A DNA stretch of 64,000 nt from Thuidium tamariscinum (GCA_947034885.2 OX344753.2:25746347-25810346), one strand, 5' to 3'. Positions 14,038 through 27,691 are shown, counted from the stretch's first letter. Translations and numbers: made by a program. Notes: generated from the sequence alone by a model not told the origin.

Positions 14038-14574
14038 CCCCTAAGCGCTCAAACGACCATTTGTTGGTTGATGCCTGACTTCAGGTAGAATTTTCGGGCA
14101 AAAAAGAAACTTTTTTCAATTTTTTTTTTTCAGTTTTGAAAGAATCGGGTTTTCTTTCAACATTAATATTCAAAACTAAGATTAGTACGGTCAAACAAAA
14201 ATTATAAGAGATATAGCACAAAAGGTTTAGAATTGCCTAGTATTGAAAAATTTACTATTTTGGGAAAGTATTGATGGTCTCATTACTAGATCTTTTGCAT
14301 TTTTTCACAAATCAATAGAAACCACAATTTTGACCAATCAAAAAAAAATTCATATACTAAATAAAGAAATTGTATTTTTGGTGAATTTTTGAAGTTATAT
14401 CTTTGAAATTCATTTGAAGAGAATCTAAAAATAATTTTATAATTTTAACTACATGGAGACTTTCTACATTTTGTACTTCACATTATCTTCTTTGGTACTA
14501 ACTTCAAAAAAGTTACATAACTTACATTTTATAACACATTTGTGTTTTGTCCCAACCCCTTGGGTTTTTAGGGG
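14038..14574 (+). mobile_element. TTAA-flanked MITE, subfamily B2 (537 bp)
   Basis: It is bounded by TTAA on both sides (14034-14037 and 14575-14578) and begins CCCCTAAGCGCTC and ends TTTTTAGGGG. The sequence matches, in reverse complement, the element at 25470-26306. TTAA duplication with termini that start CCC is the pattern of the piggyBac superfamily, but no transposase is present, so that assignment is inferred. Confidence 0.8.
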
Positions 14575-14578
14575 TTAA

Positions 14579-16420
14579 AGTATTAAGAAAATCAAAACGG
14601 AATAAAAAATAGATCAGTGAAGTTATACTTCTTTAGATAGTTTAAAGACATTTGAAATCAAGAATTATGTAAAATTCATGTTTGACTTTGTAGCATGTTC
14701 CTTATGTTTAGTCAACTCAATTTTTATTATTTTTGAAAATCCAAATGTGTGTAGGATTTAGATGGTTTTCTACACTTTAGATGTTTTTGAGCCCTTAGAT
14801 TGTGAGTTCTTAGATTGTCAAAATGTTAAGAACATTGCCATATAAGCAATCGAATGTGGTTAAAAAGATACCACATCAAAAAATGTTAATTAATTAATTA
14901 AATTGTTTATTAAATATTTTGAAAAAGAATTGAAAGTTTTTTTGAATAATTTTTTAGTTCTTGAATAATTTCTAAATTTATTTTTAGTTTAAATATTCAA
15001 ACCAATAGTGGTTGGTCTTTAATATAAGGAACAATTTTAGCAAACAACCTCGAAATGGTCTTCTAGTGGCTTCAAAAAACATCTAATGAAAATTTTCTAA
15101 GTGGAATTGACATATTTTTTAATTTGGTCTATGCTGGATTTATTAGCAATTTAGTTCTTTCTATTATCTTTCCATACAATGATTATTTAAAGGAAGAAAT
15201 GTAGTTCCTTTTTCTTGAACTTTTAATCATAGATTTTCAACTCATTTCCTTGGGATAACTATAAATTCTTTAAATATCAAAAGATGATGATTTTTATTTA
15301 AAGATTTCAAAGTTGAAATTTTACCTTTCAAAACAATTAAGAAAAGCTTATTGCAATATTTTGAATATTATGATATGGGGAATGCTAAAGAATTAGGGTT
15401 TGAAATTTGGTAAAGACGTAGAGTTTCAAGTTTGGTACAAAATCCTCTAATTAGAAGTTGCAAAAGAAATCACAAATATGACCACTCCACCTTGTTTTCA
15501 ACATGTGCAATTTTGTGGCAATATTTGCTCAAAATCATCCAAAGAGCTTTAGGACTTATTATGAATAAAATTGATTGAAAAATATATGAAAATTTCAAAT
15601 ACTTCAAAAAAATTTAGAGTTTAATGAAAATTACTAGTTATAAGTAATATCATGGAAGAACATTAACATTTGCATTTTCCCTTCCTTGCATGCATTTCCA
15701 AGGCATAGTCTTCACTCTTCCAACCAAAAAACTGTTGTAAAGAAATTGGCTATTATAATGTAGGAAGTTGAAAAAATATGCCTTTAGAAGTTGATTGTGT
15801 TTTGAAGAAGCTAAACTCCTTTAAAATAAGTTGTTAATTTTCATAAAAAGAAAAATGGAATTGGCATCTAAAGCAAGTTGTTTCATATTTTTGGAACCTT
15901 TGTTTGTGAAATTGTTAGTAACAATTTTTGAAGTTGAAATGCAAAGAAGTGAAGCAGCATTATGTGCATTACATTATTGAATAAATTTGGGTTTATTTGG
16001 GCAACATGTAAACCTATAAACAACAAAGTTTTCTATAGAATAAATTTAATATGAATTTTACTCCTTGTTATCCTATATTGTGTGCCATTAGAATTATGAC
16101 AAATAATAATCCAACAATGAGGAGTTATTACTTTACAAAAATAAACATTTTTTAACATATAATTTTGAAGACAACTTGTGCACTTCATCAAGAGTAAAAA
16201 TCCCTAATTTAGTGTTTGAGCCAATGGCTAGTAAAAGCATTCTCCTCCAGAAATGTACACTACAAGTACATTGATGGTGCATTAAAAGAAGCAAAATGTA
16301 CTCCAGCAGTACAGAAGGCTTATAGAGTCTGGTCGATTTTAGGACCTCCTACCTCCTTCCCTTACTCCCAATGCCACTCAACATTATACTAACTTAACTC
16401 ACGGAGACGGATAAACCTCT
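14579..16420. other. AT-rich intergenic DNA, no gene seen
   Basis: No recognised gene or paired terminal repeat. Base composition changes sharply near 16.4 kb, where the GC-rich leader of the receptor kinase begins. Confidence 0.55.
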
Positions 16421-16429
16421 AATTTCAAA

Positions 16430-18584
16430 TGAATGAGGTAGGTGTTACCGTGGACAACCAGAGCAGCAGGCGAGCCCTGGAGACCGCGGACGGGCGACCC
16501 AACCCAGCCCAGCCCGTGGACCCGCGAGAGAATGGCGCGCCATTGATGGAGGCCCCACAGCGTCTGCTGCCACAGCCAGGCGGAGCAGCGCAGACAGACC
16601 CGAAAGAAAGCCAACCTTGGGCTTCTGTTGCGTCTCTCGTCGTTGTCGTCGCCTCAAGGCTCTCCTCCGACCTCTTACCGCCATAGCCAGCTGACTCCCC
16701 AACCTTTTTCCGCCATTTCTTGCACAGCTAGCGCACCAGCAGGAGAAGGAAGATGAGAGCTAGTGAAGGAGAAGGTCGGAGGAGAACACTGCGATCGCTT
16801 CCAGGTTCTAATTTTGCGGCATTGCAGTCTTCCATGCTGTAGTTTAGTCTAGGAACAGGCTGTGGCGGGACTAGGCCGGAGAGCTCTGCTCGAGGAGGTC
16901 AGGACGGGAGCTAGACGAGAGCTTAGGTCGAGGCTCGAGCCTCTGCGCCTAGGAGGTGGTTAGTTGGTGTTCCGTTTGCGTTGGTGACGGGAGCAGGCGC
17001 GGCTCTTGCTGCTAGCTCGAAAGGCTGAACAAGTTAAGTAGGGCAAGGCTTGCAATGCAGGCGCTGCGCTATGAGAGGTGAGACGCAGGGACTTTCTGTG
17101 TCGTTGTATATTTTTCTTTTGGCTGTTGGAGAGGTCTGCACTGCTGCTGGCTAGCTTCGTTCGTTCTCGGCAAGTCCATTCATGCGGAGCTGGAACGGCG
17201 ATTGGTCTGGCTTTTTAGTGTTGTTCGTTAATAGACAAAGGGGGAGAGAGATGGAACTGAAGATGAAGTAGTAGCCAGTATGAGTCTTGAGAAATGACGG
17301 TAATATCCATGTCAGGTATGCTTGAATAGAACCGACAGAATTAATGAGTTCGAGTTTGTAGTGTGCATCTAGTTGGTGGCATTGTGCGAGGGCACGCTTT
17401 GCTTTAAAGACTGTGGTCCTGTGTGTGAAGGCGATGGTTAATTTCATTCTCCAAGCAGTCGTTCGTGTCGTTGTCTGCTTGTTTGAGACCTTAATGGCTG
17501 ACGCTGACATTTCTGTCGTGTTAATTGTAATTGCATTAAGTATTTGTCGTTCCTAGCATCTGTTTCTGCTTCTTTTGAGTATTGCGATATTTTTGTCTCG
17601 TGTGAAGTATCTGTTAATGCAGATTGAAAGTTAATATAGCTGGCGGATTTACAGGTTGCAGGTATTCATACGTGGCTGTCAAATTTTGGATTTCTCCCTC
17701 CGCAGTCTACACTCCTCTTGGGACTCTTCGACGGTTGCTTTGAATTTGGAGACATTCTGGGAGAACATGGTATAGCTAGTGACATTCGTGCACTTGCTGG
17801 TGGTAGAGTACATGATTGGCATGTCGGCCGTTCAGCATGCTGTCGGAATATGGCTTTGGTCCAGATCTTTAATCTCGTACCTCTTCAAGAATAGGGAGTC
17901 TATCGACTACTGAAACTGGAAATGGCAATGGCTGAAGAAACGCAATTGCGATAGTCCGTTCCGTAACGTTTTGGATTCTTCAGGGGGTAGAAATTGAAGA
18001 CTGACGGGAATAAGTACTAGGATATTGGCTGCGTTGGAGTAAGAAACTTCAGAAGAAGTTTTCAAGAAATCGATGGAAGGAAAGCGCAATCTATCGTGGA
18101 ACATTCGCCTTCATTGGATGTTTTATGAACAACGGAGTCCAGGAATTGGCGAGGAGATATAACTGCAAAATATTCAGATCATGACCTCAGGGCTTTTTCT
18201 GTTGTTGACAAGGATGACAATGAAAGTCTTGACGAAAATGAGGAGCCCAGATTACAGCTCCTCCATGGTGCTGATATAGAATTCTGGTGGTGCATCTGAC
18301 TTGTGCCACGAGCTTTGAGTGAGGTCCTTCAGCACGGAAATTCCTGTTACGCACGACTCTTTAATTTGGATGTGTACAAATAATGCGAACTTGAAGGCAA
18401 GAGTTCCGGATGCTTCTGAATGCCACATTTCTGGCATTATTGAATCATGTGCTGGGCCGCGATTTCATTCTGGAATTAAGCAAGGCCCCACGCCTAAATA
18501 ATTCTCATTTTTCACAGCAGAACGGATGGGAAGGATAGAAGAGGAGTGTCAAGGGAGATCTCTTGAAGATTGGTGAGAGCCATC
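16430..18584 (+). promoter_or_regulatory. GC-rich upstream region and probable 5' leader of the receptor kinase
   Basis: From about 16.43 to 17.07 kb the DNA is markedly GC- and CpG-richer than the desert before it, as expected for a plant promoter or 5' leader. A likely leader-intron acceptor (pyrimidine tract then CAG) ends at 18517. After it comes a 16-codon upstream open frame, 18526-18576, whose TGA lies 8 bases before the main ATG at 18585. The transcription start was not identified. The two overlapping 85-codon frames near 16.43-16.70 kb look like by-products of base composition. Confidence 0.5.
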
Positions 18585-21500
18585 ATGCGCTGCAATGCTT
18601 GCATATTTGCAGGGTTGCTTACTGTGCTGCTCATGGCTACCAATATATCCAGGCTTGGGCATGGTATTGTGCCGTCCCCTCTAATCTATTCATTCTTGAT
18701 TTTCAGAAATTTCTCACTTACCACTACCTGTGATACCCAATAAGAGATAATGGTTTCATAGACAGAATAATTGCACATCTATTCGATTACATAATTAATT
18801 GTCTTGAATCGAGGGTGTTCCTTGGTAACAAGCCACATAAGTTACTAATGCATATACTGTATTGCTTTGAGCACAATGCTTTAGTGAAATCCCCTATTTT
18901 TCACGAGAAAATTACCATTACAGGATTGTGTTCTCCACTAATACAGCCGCTGGAGTTAATAATGCTTTTGGTTCATGTTCGAGACCCAACAGTGTTTCGT
19001 TCTCAGGCTAGTAGTTTTTGAGATTAATGTTAAGTAATCCGTAATCTACATAGATTCTCGGACATCTTCGAGTCCGAGTATGTTAATGTATTATTATTCT
19101 ATCATTTTTGCCTGCAAAATTTTTTGTATACATTCTCATTTCGTACTCTATGTTGGTCCTCTTAAAGATGAGAAATAGGGATAGACGAGAAGCTAAATAA
19201 TCTGATTAAATTTCGATTGTTTACCTCGAATTCATCTAATTTTGGACTGATTTATCGCTTTGCACTTTGCTGCAGCCACGCCATATCCAGCAGCGGATGA
19301 ACCCTCTCTTAAGGTTCCTCCTGCAGCCCAGAAATTTCTTTCAGGCGCTCCCTCCTTCCCATCATCTGGTAATTTGGCGATGCATCCACGAGCACCTGAA
19401 ATTCTGCATCTGCAACCTGCGGTAGCACCGCAGGTTTTGAACCTGCAACTGGTAGATACTTCGTCAGCAGCTTCACCTGGAAGACACCGCAATCCAAATC
19501 GGACAAGGTCTAGAAGGCCGATTCCAGCCCCTTCTCCAAGAGCACGAGGGCGTCATCGTCCCCGGCGCGGAGGTCAGATGATTTCGAAAGATCACTGAAT
19601 AGTCTAAAACTATTTTCAATAAACAAATCTCTGGTATCAATATGAATAATGTTCATTGCTGACGATTCTACTTGTTGCATTACGTATTGAAGCTTTTTGC
19701 TTGATCTATTGACTTGCTGAGATAGGATTCATGAGTTTTTTAGTAGTCCAATTTTCTGCCTTTTGACTCATCGGAATGTTTGGTTGAACTTGGATGGCAA
19801 CAGCGCCAGCTCCAGCTCCAGTGTTCACCCCGATGCCACCGATAATCTCTGCTCCGCCTCCAAATAATACTCAAGGTACCAAGAAATTCCTTATGCACTA
19901 GTCGTTGAATTCCGTTGTGGATTATGTTCTATGGAATTATTTTCGATTTTGTTATGTCTCTGGATTAGCGACTGAAATTATAGATAGAGGAGTGAGTCGC
20001 CGAATTGACCGAGACTAATTGAATTTTAAGACTATGACGTACTGCCAATTGCAAAATTGAGGGGACGATAACCCTGTCAGGAATTTCTAAATGTGCAACA
20101 GATTGCAAAGAATGTGAAGACGGATATACCACAGCGCCAGCGGGTGCTCCTTGTGGATGCGTAATACCTATGACTACAAGTTTACAATTAGCAATCAGTC
20201 TTGAAAAACTATTTCCGCTGGTGGCTGAATTGGCTACGGAATTTGCCGAGAGTCTTTTCCTACAACAAAGCCAAGTGCGAATCATGGGAGCGAATGCGGT
20301 TGCTCAGTTCCAGGACAAGACAGATGTGACTGCCCAGTTTGTTCCTTTGGCAACGGCATTTGATAATACTACTGCAGTGCTTCTAGCTTCACAAATCTGG
20401 GAGCGCAGATTGAAACTCAACGAAACACTTTTTGGTCATTACCTGGTCATTTCGGTACGCTATCCAGGTAACAACTTCATAAGCCTCAGGTTATCGCGCT
20501 TCGATGTTCTAGAGTTTTTTGGCCAGGTTTTTGTACCAGACATCCAGTATCGTGGATGTTTTTCTCGAATACTGCAGATAAGTACGAAGAATTGTATTTA
20601 GATTGGAACATCTGCCGTGAAGTCTGTCTCAAATATTTTGTTAAACTGTTTGAAGATATTAGTATTGATGTGATGTGATTCATTGTGGAAGGCAGGGCGT
20701 TGAACTTGTCTAACTGTTTCCTACAGGACGCTGTTGTTTATCTATTATTTTTCTTTCCTAAAGGACACAAGTAATTTAGAGGATACAAATTCGTTTCGTT
20801 TTCTTGTCCGGTGTTGAATTTCATTCTGTAATTGGCATCTTCAAACACACTTATTCTTGTATTTTTCCATCAATACGCACTCTTGGCTTGCATTTGTTTT
20901 GTAGGCCTGCCACCTTCACCACCTTCTCAAGCAGAGCCAGATTCTGCCCTTCCTCCAGTAAGCAGTGGAGGGGCTGCTCAGCGACCGATTGGAGTGGGCC
21001 TTAATAACGTTGGTCACAAGATGAGTAGTGCAAAAGTCGCTGTGATTGCCCTAGCATCGACGATGGGTACAGTGATCAGTCTCGGTGTTATCTGGCTAAT
21101 AATGCTGAAATGTAATAACCGGGTCCAGTCACTGGAAAAGACCACGGAGCTCAATTATCCCTCTGCCTTGAAACGCCCTTCTCGTTCAGGTATTCTAACT
21201 TCTGAAACAAAATCTAAGGGTTGAGGGTTTCAGTTCATTACACGCAAACGTCGCTGGAGGTGCAAGTGCGATAACCGGCACTGGAAGGAGCAACCCTCTT
21301 TTCAATATGATGCTATGAGAATGCCATCGAGGCAGAATATAAATGCCAATAGCAGAGGGGTGTCGTTCTTGCTCCATTATTGGCATTCTGATTATCAAAG
21401 CGTCATCTAGCAATCATTTGAAGAGACCGAGGGGTCTTACAAGTGCAAAATAATGCAAAATAATGCATATTAGTGAGAGGCAGAGATTGCAATGCAGTCT

Positions 21501-23413
21501 GCTCCTTACGTTGAAAGATGCCCGCTTCCATACTGCTAAAGCTTTGTTACTCGATATAATGTGCATTTACTGCCTCAAAAAGATTAATTTACGTGGTTTC
21601 TGTGCGTCCACAGGAGGAATTTCTGTAGTATCCGGAAGCTTTCAGTCAGCTGCATCATTCTCAGGTGACTCGAGCATGCCGGGGTACACAGTAACGGCTA
21701 AGTGTTTCTCGCTAGCTGAACTCGTCAGAGCAACTGAGAATTTCAAACCTGAAAACATCGTTGGACAGGGAGGCTTTGGGACGGTCTATCAGGGGAAACT
21801 GGATGACAGAACACCTGTAGCTGTGAAAGTATTAACTCGCGGGGATCAGCAAGGAGGTCGAGAGTTTGTTGCTGAAGTGGAGATGCTGAGTAGATTGCAT
21901 CATCGAAACCTTGTCAAACTCGTTGGCATTTGCACGGAGGACATTCGATGCTTGGTTTATGAGCTCATTCCTAATGGCAGTGTCGAGTCGCATTTGCATG
22001 GTAAGCACCAGTAGCCTCCAGTAGCAGGTTCCAAAAGACCCCTTTCGACCCATAGCTTTAGACTTTCAGATATCTTTAGAAATTCTAGCAGACAGATGTG
22101 GTTAAGAGTCCCAAGAATCCTGAGAAAACTTGCTAAGAATGAGTGCCTTGTAGAATTTGCCATCTCCTGTCCTGGTTCCTAATTCATGATTCTTGCTTTG
22201 CCAAACTATTTATTGTCTCATTTGCAGGCATAGACAAATATATTGCGCCACTAGATTGGGAGGCCAGGCTGAAAATTGCCTTGGGATCAGCAAGGGGTCT
22301 AGCTTATCTTCACGAGGATTCGAATCCGAGAGTGATACATCGAGATTTCAAAGCTAGCAATATTTTACTGGAAATGGACTACACTCCTAAAGTATCCGAT
22401 TTTGGCCTGGCCAAGGCAGCAGCAGAAGGAGGGCACAGTCAGCATATATCCACTCGCGTCATGGGTACTTTTGGGTGAGTTCTGATCTGGTCAAGAATTA
22501 ATTTAATTTCCAGGAATTAGTAGTGCTGTAACCTAGCTTGCCACAGCTATGGAGGTTTCTTGTATTTCCTCGATGGTTAGTGCCTCCTAGCTCGCAGTTG
22601 CGGAAATTAATTGTCGCTGTTGTGGATATACCTACCGACGATTGAACGAACCGTAACTGGCATGGGTGCTTTGATATTCGCAGGTACGTGGCCCCTGAAT
22701 ACGCCATGACGGGACACCTCCTCGTGAAGAGTGACGTATACAGCTATGGGGTGGTCCTTCTCGAGCTTCTCTCCGGGAGGATGCCTGTGAACATGGATAA
22801 CCCCGATGGGCAGCAGAATTTGGTCACATGGGCGCGTCCTCTGCTCACAACAAAGGAAGGGTTGGAGATGTTAGTTGATCCAGACCTTCAGGGCGATTTT
22901 CCGTTTGACGACTTCGCCAAGGTCGCTGCCATTGCTTCCATGTGTGTCCAGCCTGAAGTGTCGCACAGGCCGTTCATGGGCGAAGTCGTGCAAGCTCTGA
23001 AACTGGTCTACAACGACTCCGACGTCTGTGAGTCTCACCCGGGGGACTATTCCCCCGACTTGACCAAATTCGGGGCTAGCGACCCCCGAGCGCGGTTTCT
23101 GCCGGATTCCTCGTTCCTCAGCAGCGACTACGACTCCGGGCCATTGTACAGCAGGGACCTCGATGCACCGCCCATGTCGGCCTCAGCGGCATTGTCAGAT
23201 TCGGGTCGCCCTGTTAGGCACCTCTCCGGGTCTTTTCGTCGCCAGAGTAATTCCGGCCCTCTCAAGACCTCTACCGGACACAAGCCACCCGCCTGGTACA
23301 GGTTGAGGGCATCTAAAGCAGTGACGAAGAGCGATCATGGAGCTGGCTTCAATGGTGGACATAATCATCATGTTCACCATGCACCCAGAGAATACGCAAC
23401 GCATTGGCCATAA
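18585..23413 (+). CDS. ALE2: ALE2-like receptor-like serine/threonine kinase
   Basis: Plasma-membrane receptor kinase of 820 aa. Exons: 18585-18663, 19276-19572, 19804-19875, 20102-20467, 20905-21189, 21614-22000, 22228-22474, 22684-23413. A signal peptide (aa 1-26) is followed by a Pro/Ser-rich stretch to about aa 150. The ectodomain then opens with CKEC...APCGCVIP, the ALE2 cysteine pattern, continues through [11 protein letters not shown] and ends at [13 protein letters not shown] membrane helix lies near aa 316-339. The kinase domain has GQGGFG (about 416), VAVK lysine (about 437), HRD (about 533), DFG (about 553) and APE; all key residues are present, so it should be active. The tail is Ser/His-rich. 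Six introns are phase 1 and the last is phase 2. In Arabidopsis ALE2 acts in epidermal specification with ACR4; a shared role here is inference. The small Pro-rich exon 3 has a weak acceptor and could be skipped without a frame change. Confidence 0.93.
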
Positions 23414-24762
23414 GCTGGAGGATTGATATCGGAAGACCCAATAGTCATATGATAGCAAGGGCCTTCGTGAAGCTCACTTGAGTGACCACTTAATTGAAAG
23501 GTGGGCACTCTAGGTATATCCGGATGGGGTAGTTGCTTGCAGGGACTCGCTACACGTAGGGGTGCACACGTTTCAAATTTGAATCATGCCAGATGACACT
23601 TTGGATCGTCCCAATCATCATTCTTGACAGAGGTACACGCCCAATTCACCATTAGAGTTACTTTTCATTCTAGAGTCGTCCCAATCATTCCATATGAACT
23701 GACTTCCAAACCCATCCCTTGTTCCTTACATTGACGAAGCAACGCAAATTCTTTAATTAATCTGGGCCGGGCTTTCATTTGAGGCAGCAGCCACATGATC
23801 TTACATGTGAAAAACGTAACAGCTCCTGGAAGCGATTTGTTTTCCAATCAGTGGTGAGTGGACAGTAGCGATAGATTTCCCAATCTCGTGATGCAGATGC
23901 CTCGTGGTTACAAAGAGAAGCTCCGCTCATCACACTCAGATCGATTATGGACGCTCGTCTCATTTTTCTTAGTAAGTTGCTTGATTTCATGTAGGCTGGT
24001 GCAAGTAAACAATTTGAGTGTGGATTTCCATTCTTATTTCGTCGGAACGTGACTTTTCATTTCATTTCAAGTAAAGTTCACTTCATTTTTAGTTGTAGAT
24101 ATAATCCATTTCATTTTCCTCTGAACAAATTCCTTTTGTGAATTGTGGTAACGTTTTCACCTGCGGTTTCACTCTTGCTATTGTCCATTAGCTTTACTTA
24201 TTACTGGTGAATTCATTTTTCTTCCTTTTTCTTTCGTGAGTTTATTCTTTAAAGATATTTGTTTCATTTCTAAAATCTCATTTACATTCGTGGTTTTGTA
24301 TTTCGTGTTCAGCAGTGAATTTTCATTTCATTTCCATTTCAAAGTTTCAATTTATCATACAAACACTACGATTGTCAAATTGGTAATCGTCAACTTCTCA
24401 AAGCTACATCTTCTTTAATCCAAACAAGTCTAATCTAACAAAAGTATAGACAATGTGTCTATTTAAAGCAAATAACTTTTTTATGTAACTTTAAATCATT
24501 TTTTTATGTAGAAGCTTTAAGAAGTTAGTAATATAAGAATATACTAAACATAGACTACATAAAGTGTTTGAAGTGATTATGTTCTTGAAAAGTTGATGTC
24601 ATCTCATATGGATATCATCACTATAAGTATCAAAAGTGTATACAAGCAACCAAGTGAAGAACCTTAACTCTCCGACTATGAAAATATAAAATAAAAGTAA
24701 ACATTGCGACCAAAGAAATTCCATGAGTTTCTATGAAGGTGAGATAAAAATTTTGTGGTTAT
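23414..24762. other. 3' flank of the receptor kinase and intergenic DNA
   Basis: About 200-600 bp after the stop presumably includes the 3' UTR. No clear terminal exon or neighbouring gene is visible. From about 24.05 kb the DNA is T-rich (many TTTCATTT tracts) and then returns to AT-rich desert. Confidence 0.45.
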
Positions 24763-24763
24763 A

Positions 24764-25111
24764 AGGTAGAAGCACCCATTACAGCCAAAGTTAGCAGTTT
24801 CAGCATAGTTGGAGGCACCTTTTCCTATAAAGAATATTTTTGTAGTATTGGCAACTAAAAATCATAAATTTCCAAAAAAAAAATTAGAATTTTTGGACAA
24901 GGCATCTAATTTCTGTGAATTTTCAAAGTAGGACTTAGTAGAGCACCTAAATCTGCACTCCTAGTAAATCTGCTTGGATTCTCACACCAAAATCTAAAAT
25001 AATCAGAGCCTACCAATCACAACTAAAATTTCAAGGTACTAGCGGGAACACTTTGTAGGAAACTCTAATGCCAAACTATGGATACACTGAAAATAATGGG
25101 TGCTTCTACCT
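24764..25111. mobile_element. MITE with 18-bp perfect TIRs, TA flanks (348 bp)
   Basis: AGGTAGAAGCACCCATTA at 24764-24781 is the exact reverse complement of the end at 25094-25111. TA flanks both sides (24762-24763 and 25112-25113). The interior is non-coding. A TA duplication fits Tc1/mariner, though a TIR beginning AGGTAG is not one I recognise. Confidence 0.8.
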
Positions 25112-25469
25112 TAATTGCTTCTATTTACATTTTTTCTATTGAAACCTCTTAAGATAATAATGACTTGTACATTTGAAGGGTCAAAATGTGATGGAAATTT
25201 AACATTTAGAGTTAAACATGTAGTTTAGCATCTATTCCAACATTCAAATAAAACATTAAATTTTGATATCCAAACCATTCAAATTATTACACATAATTCT
25301 CCTAAACTACAAAGGATAGGAACAAGGAAGGAGAATGTGTAAGATACCATTGACAATCATGCTCTAAGATAATATCTCTTATTATTGAATATGTATCCAA
25401 ATAAATGCCATAATAATTTAAGATAAAAAATAGATATTCATTGCAAAATATTTCATCAAAATTTCTTAA

Positions 25470-26306
25470 CCCCTAAAAGCCCAAGGGGTTAGGACAAACT
25501 ACAAATGTGTTATAAAATATAAGTGTTACAACTTTTTTGAAGTTCGCATCAAAGAAGATAATGTAAAGCACAAAAAGTAGAAAGTATCCATACAGTCAAA
25601 GTAAAAAAATATTTTTAGATTATTTTTAAATGAATTTTGAAGATATAACTTCAAAAATTCACCAAAAATACAATTTCTATTTTTAGAATTTGAAATTTTT
25701 TTTGATTGGTCAAAATTGTGTTTTTTATTGATTTATAAAAAAATGCAAAATATTCAACCTCTAAAAGCCCAAGGGATTAAGACAAAATACAAATGTGTTA
25801 TAAAATATAAGCTTTACAATTTTTTTGAAGTTAGCATCAAAGAAGATAATGTAAAGCACAAAAAGTAGAAAGTATCCATATAATCAAAATTTAAAAAATA
25901 TTTATAGATTCTCTTCAAATGAATTTTGAAGATATAACTTCAAAAATTCACCAAAAATACAATTTCTATTTTTTGGATTTGAAATTTTTTTTGATTGGTC
26001 AAAATTGTGGTTTTTATTGATTTGTTAGAAAATAAAAAGTATTTACTAATGAGAGCATCAGTACTTCCCCCAAATAGTAAATTTTTCAACACTAAGCAAT
26101 TTTAGACACTTTGCACTATTCCTCTTTTTTTTTCTATAACTTTTGTTTGACCGTACTGATCTTAGTTTTGAATATCAACGTTGAAAGAAAACCCATTTTT
26201 TTCAAAACTGAAAAAAAAAAAAATTTGAAAAAAGTTTTTTTTTTGCCCGAAAATTCTGCCCGAAGTCAGGCAGCGACCAGAAAATGGTCGTTTGAGCGCT
26301 TAGGGG
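25470..26306 (-). mobile_element. TTAA-flanked MITE, subfamily B2 with internal end duplication (837 bp)
   Basis: Flanked by TTAA (25466-25469 and 26307-26310), with ends CCCCTAAAAGCCCAAGG and GAGCGCTTAGGGG. It is the reverse complement of the 537-bp element at 14038, but about 285 bp longer. The first 285 bp (25470-25754) are repeated in tandem at 25755-26040, so a terminal-like motif CTCTAAAAGCCCAAGGG lies inside the element. It has no coding capacity. Confidence 0.82.
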
Positions 26307-26310
26307 TTAA

Positions 26311-27687
26311 AACTAGGTTACAATTTTGAAAATCAATCAATTAAATTTTTCCCTCTAATAGCTTTTACATACAATATTCAGATAATACACATAGACTCTA
26401 CATAAGTTTAGACAAGAGTTTTCAATAAATGACCAAAAAATTTCACACCTCACTAATATATGTACAACTATGGTTTAGTGTTAAAAAAATTGGATCAATA
26501 ATAGGTGTTTCTAAGATTTAGACATGGAGAGTCTTACAAGATTTAGATTTAGAAAACAAGTAATTGAAATTCAAATATCGACTAAGGTAAGTGTATGTAA
26601 AAGCAAAAAACTAACAAAACGAATATTATACAACACAATCTTACATTTAGGGACAACAAGCGTACATCAATAATGTATTATGTCAATATTAGATGCATTA
26701 CTTATCTTTTCCCTTTAATGCCCAAATCTTTTTTTGAATTTTTTTCATATTCTTGCTTATGTTTTTCATTAATATAGTATCTACCTCAATTTAACCAAAT
26801 GGGCCAGAAAATGATGTTTTCTCTTTTCCAAATTTAAAGTCTCATTACTTTTATAAATAAACTAAAAATTTGTTTCAAAAAAAGACTATTCCCAAAGCTA
26901 GCAGTTTCTTTTAAAATATGGTCTTTATAGCATTTAGGTTCAATGTGCTCATTAACCCTTAAAAGGTCATGACCATGTTTCACTAAAAAACACATGAAAA
27001 TTGTCATTTCTAGTGCAAATAGTTATCATGAAAAGAATTACACTATTCTTTTTTGCATATTCAGCTATAGAATTGTCCATTAGACTTGTGTAGGAATATA
27101 TAGAAAATATTTCAAATCCTTTGAAATTACAAGTATTCAAAATGAAAAGACAAGATTATATTGTACCTTCACTACCCTTACTATCTTAGATTTCTAGACT
27201 TTAAACCCTTTAACTTCAATTTTTGGCAAATTGGCACTACAAAGTCTTATGGTTAAAGATTCTTGACTAGAAATATGTATAAGATTTAAGGGGATTTTAA
27301 ATTGTTAATAGTTCAAAATACAACTGAACCATACAATGCCCTAATGATGAGATTAAGATTCATTCATCCAATGCCAATGTCCTAGGCAAGGTTCTTTGGC
27401 AATTGCCAACTTCTCTACCTTGTAATTTTAACTGAGAAATGAATACAAAATCCAATACTCTTCATGACCTTTAATCCTTGTAGGACAGATTGGTGGCCGT
27501 CAAAATCATGCATTTTGATCCTATATGACATCATTTGCTTTGAATAAACCAAATATACTCATTGGAAGTCAAAATACTGTAGATTGTTTCTCCTTTCTAC
27601 CCTTATTATCAAGAATGAATAGTTGTAGTTCTATCCTACAACAAAAGATTTTGTCATTCATTGGTTGCAAAACGTCCATTGTGGCAT
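26311..27687. other. AT-rich intergenic DNA, no gene seen
   Basis: A lone TTAACCCTTAAAAGG near 26953 resembles a TTAA-MITE end, but no partner end was found. Otherwise there is no gene or repeat I can support. Confidence 0.45.
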
Positions 27688-27691
27688 TTAA

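Noticed and set aside
16429-16702. Overlapping 85-codon open frames on both strands in the GC-rich leader
   Set aside because: They lie in GC-rich sequence that lacks stops on both strands, have no recognisable domain and precede a well-defined gene start.
17151-17510. A 119-codon minus-strand frame in the receptor-kinase leader
   Set aside because: No homology was recognised, and the region lies between the GC-rich start and the coding exons of a plus-strand gene.
26953-26990. Lone TTAACCCTTAAAAGG as another TTAA MITE
   Set aside because: No partner terminus was found in the following kilobase.
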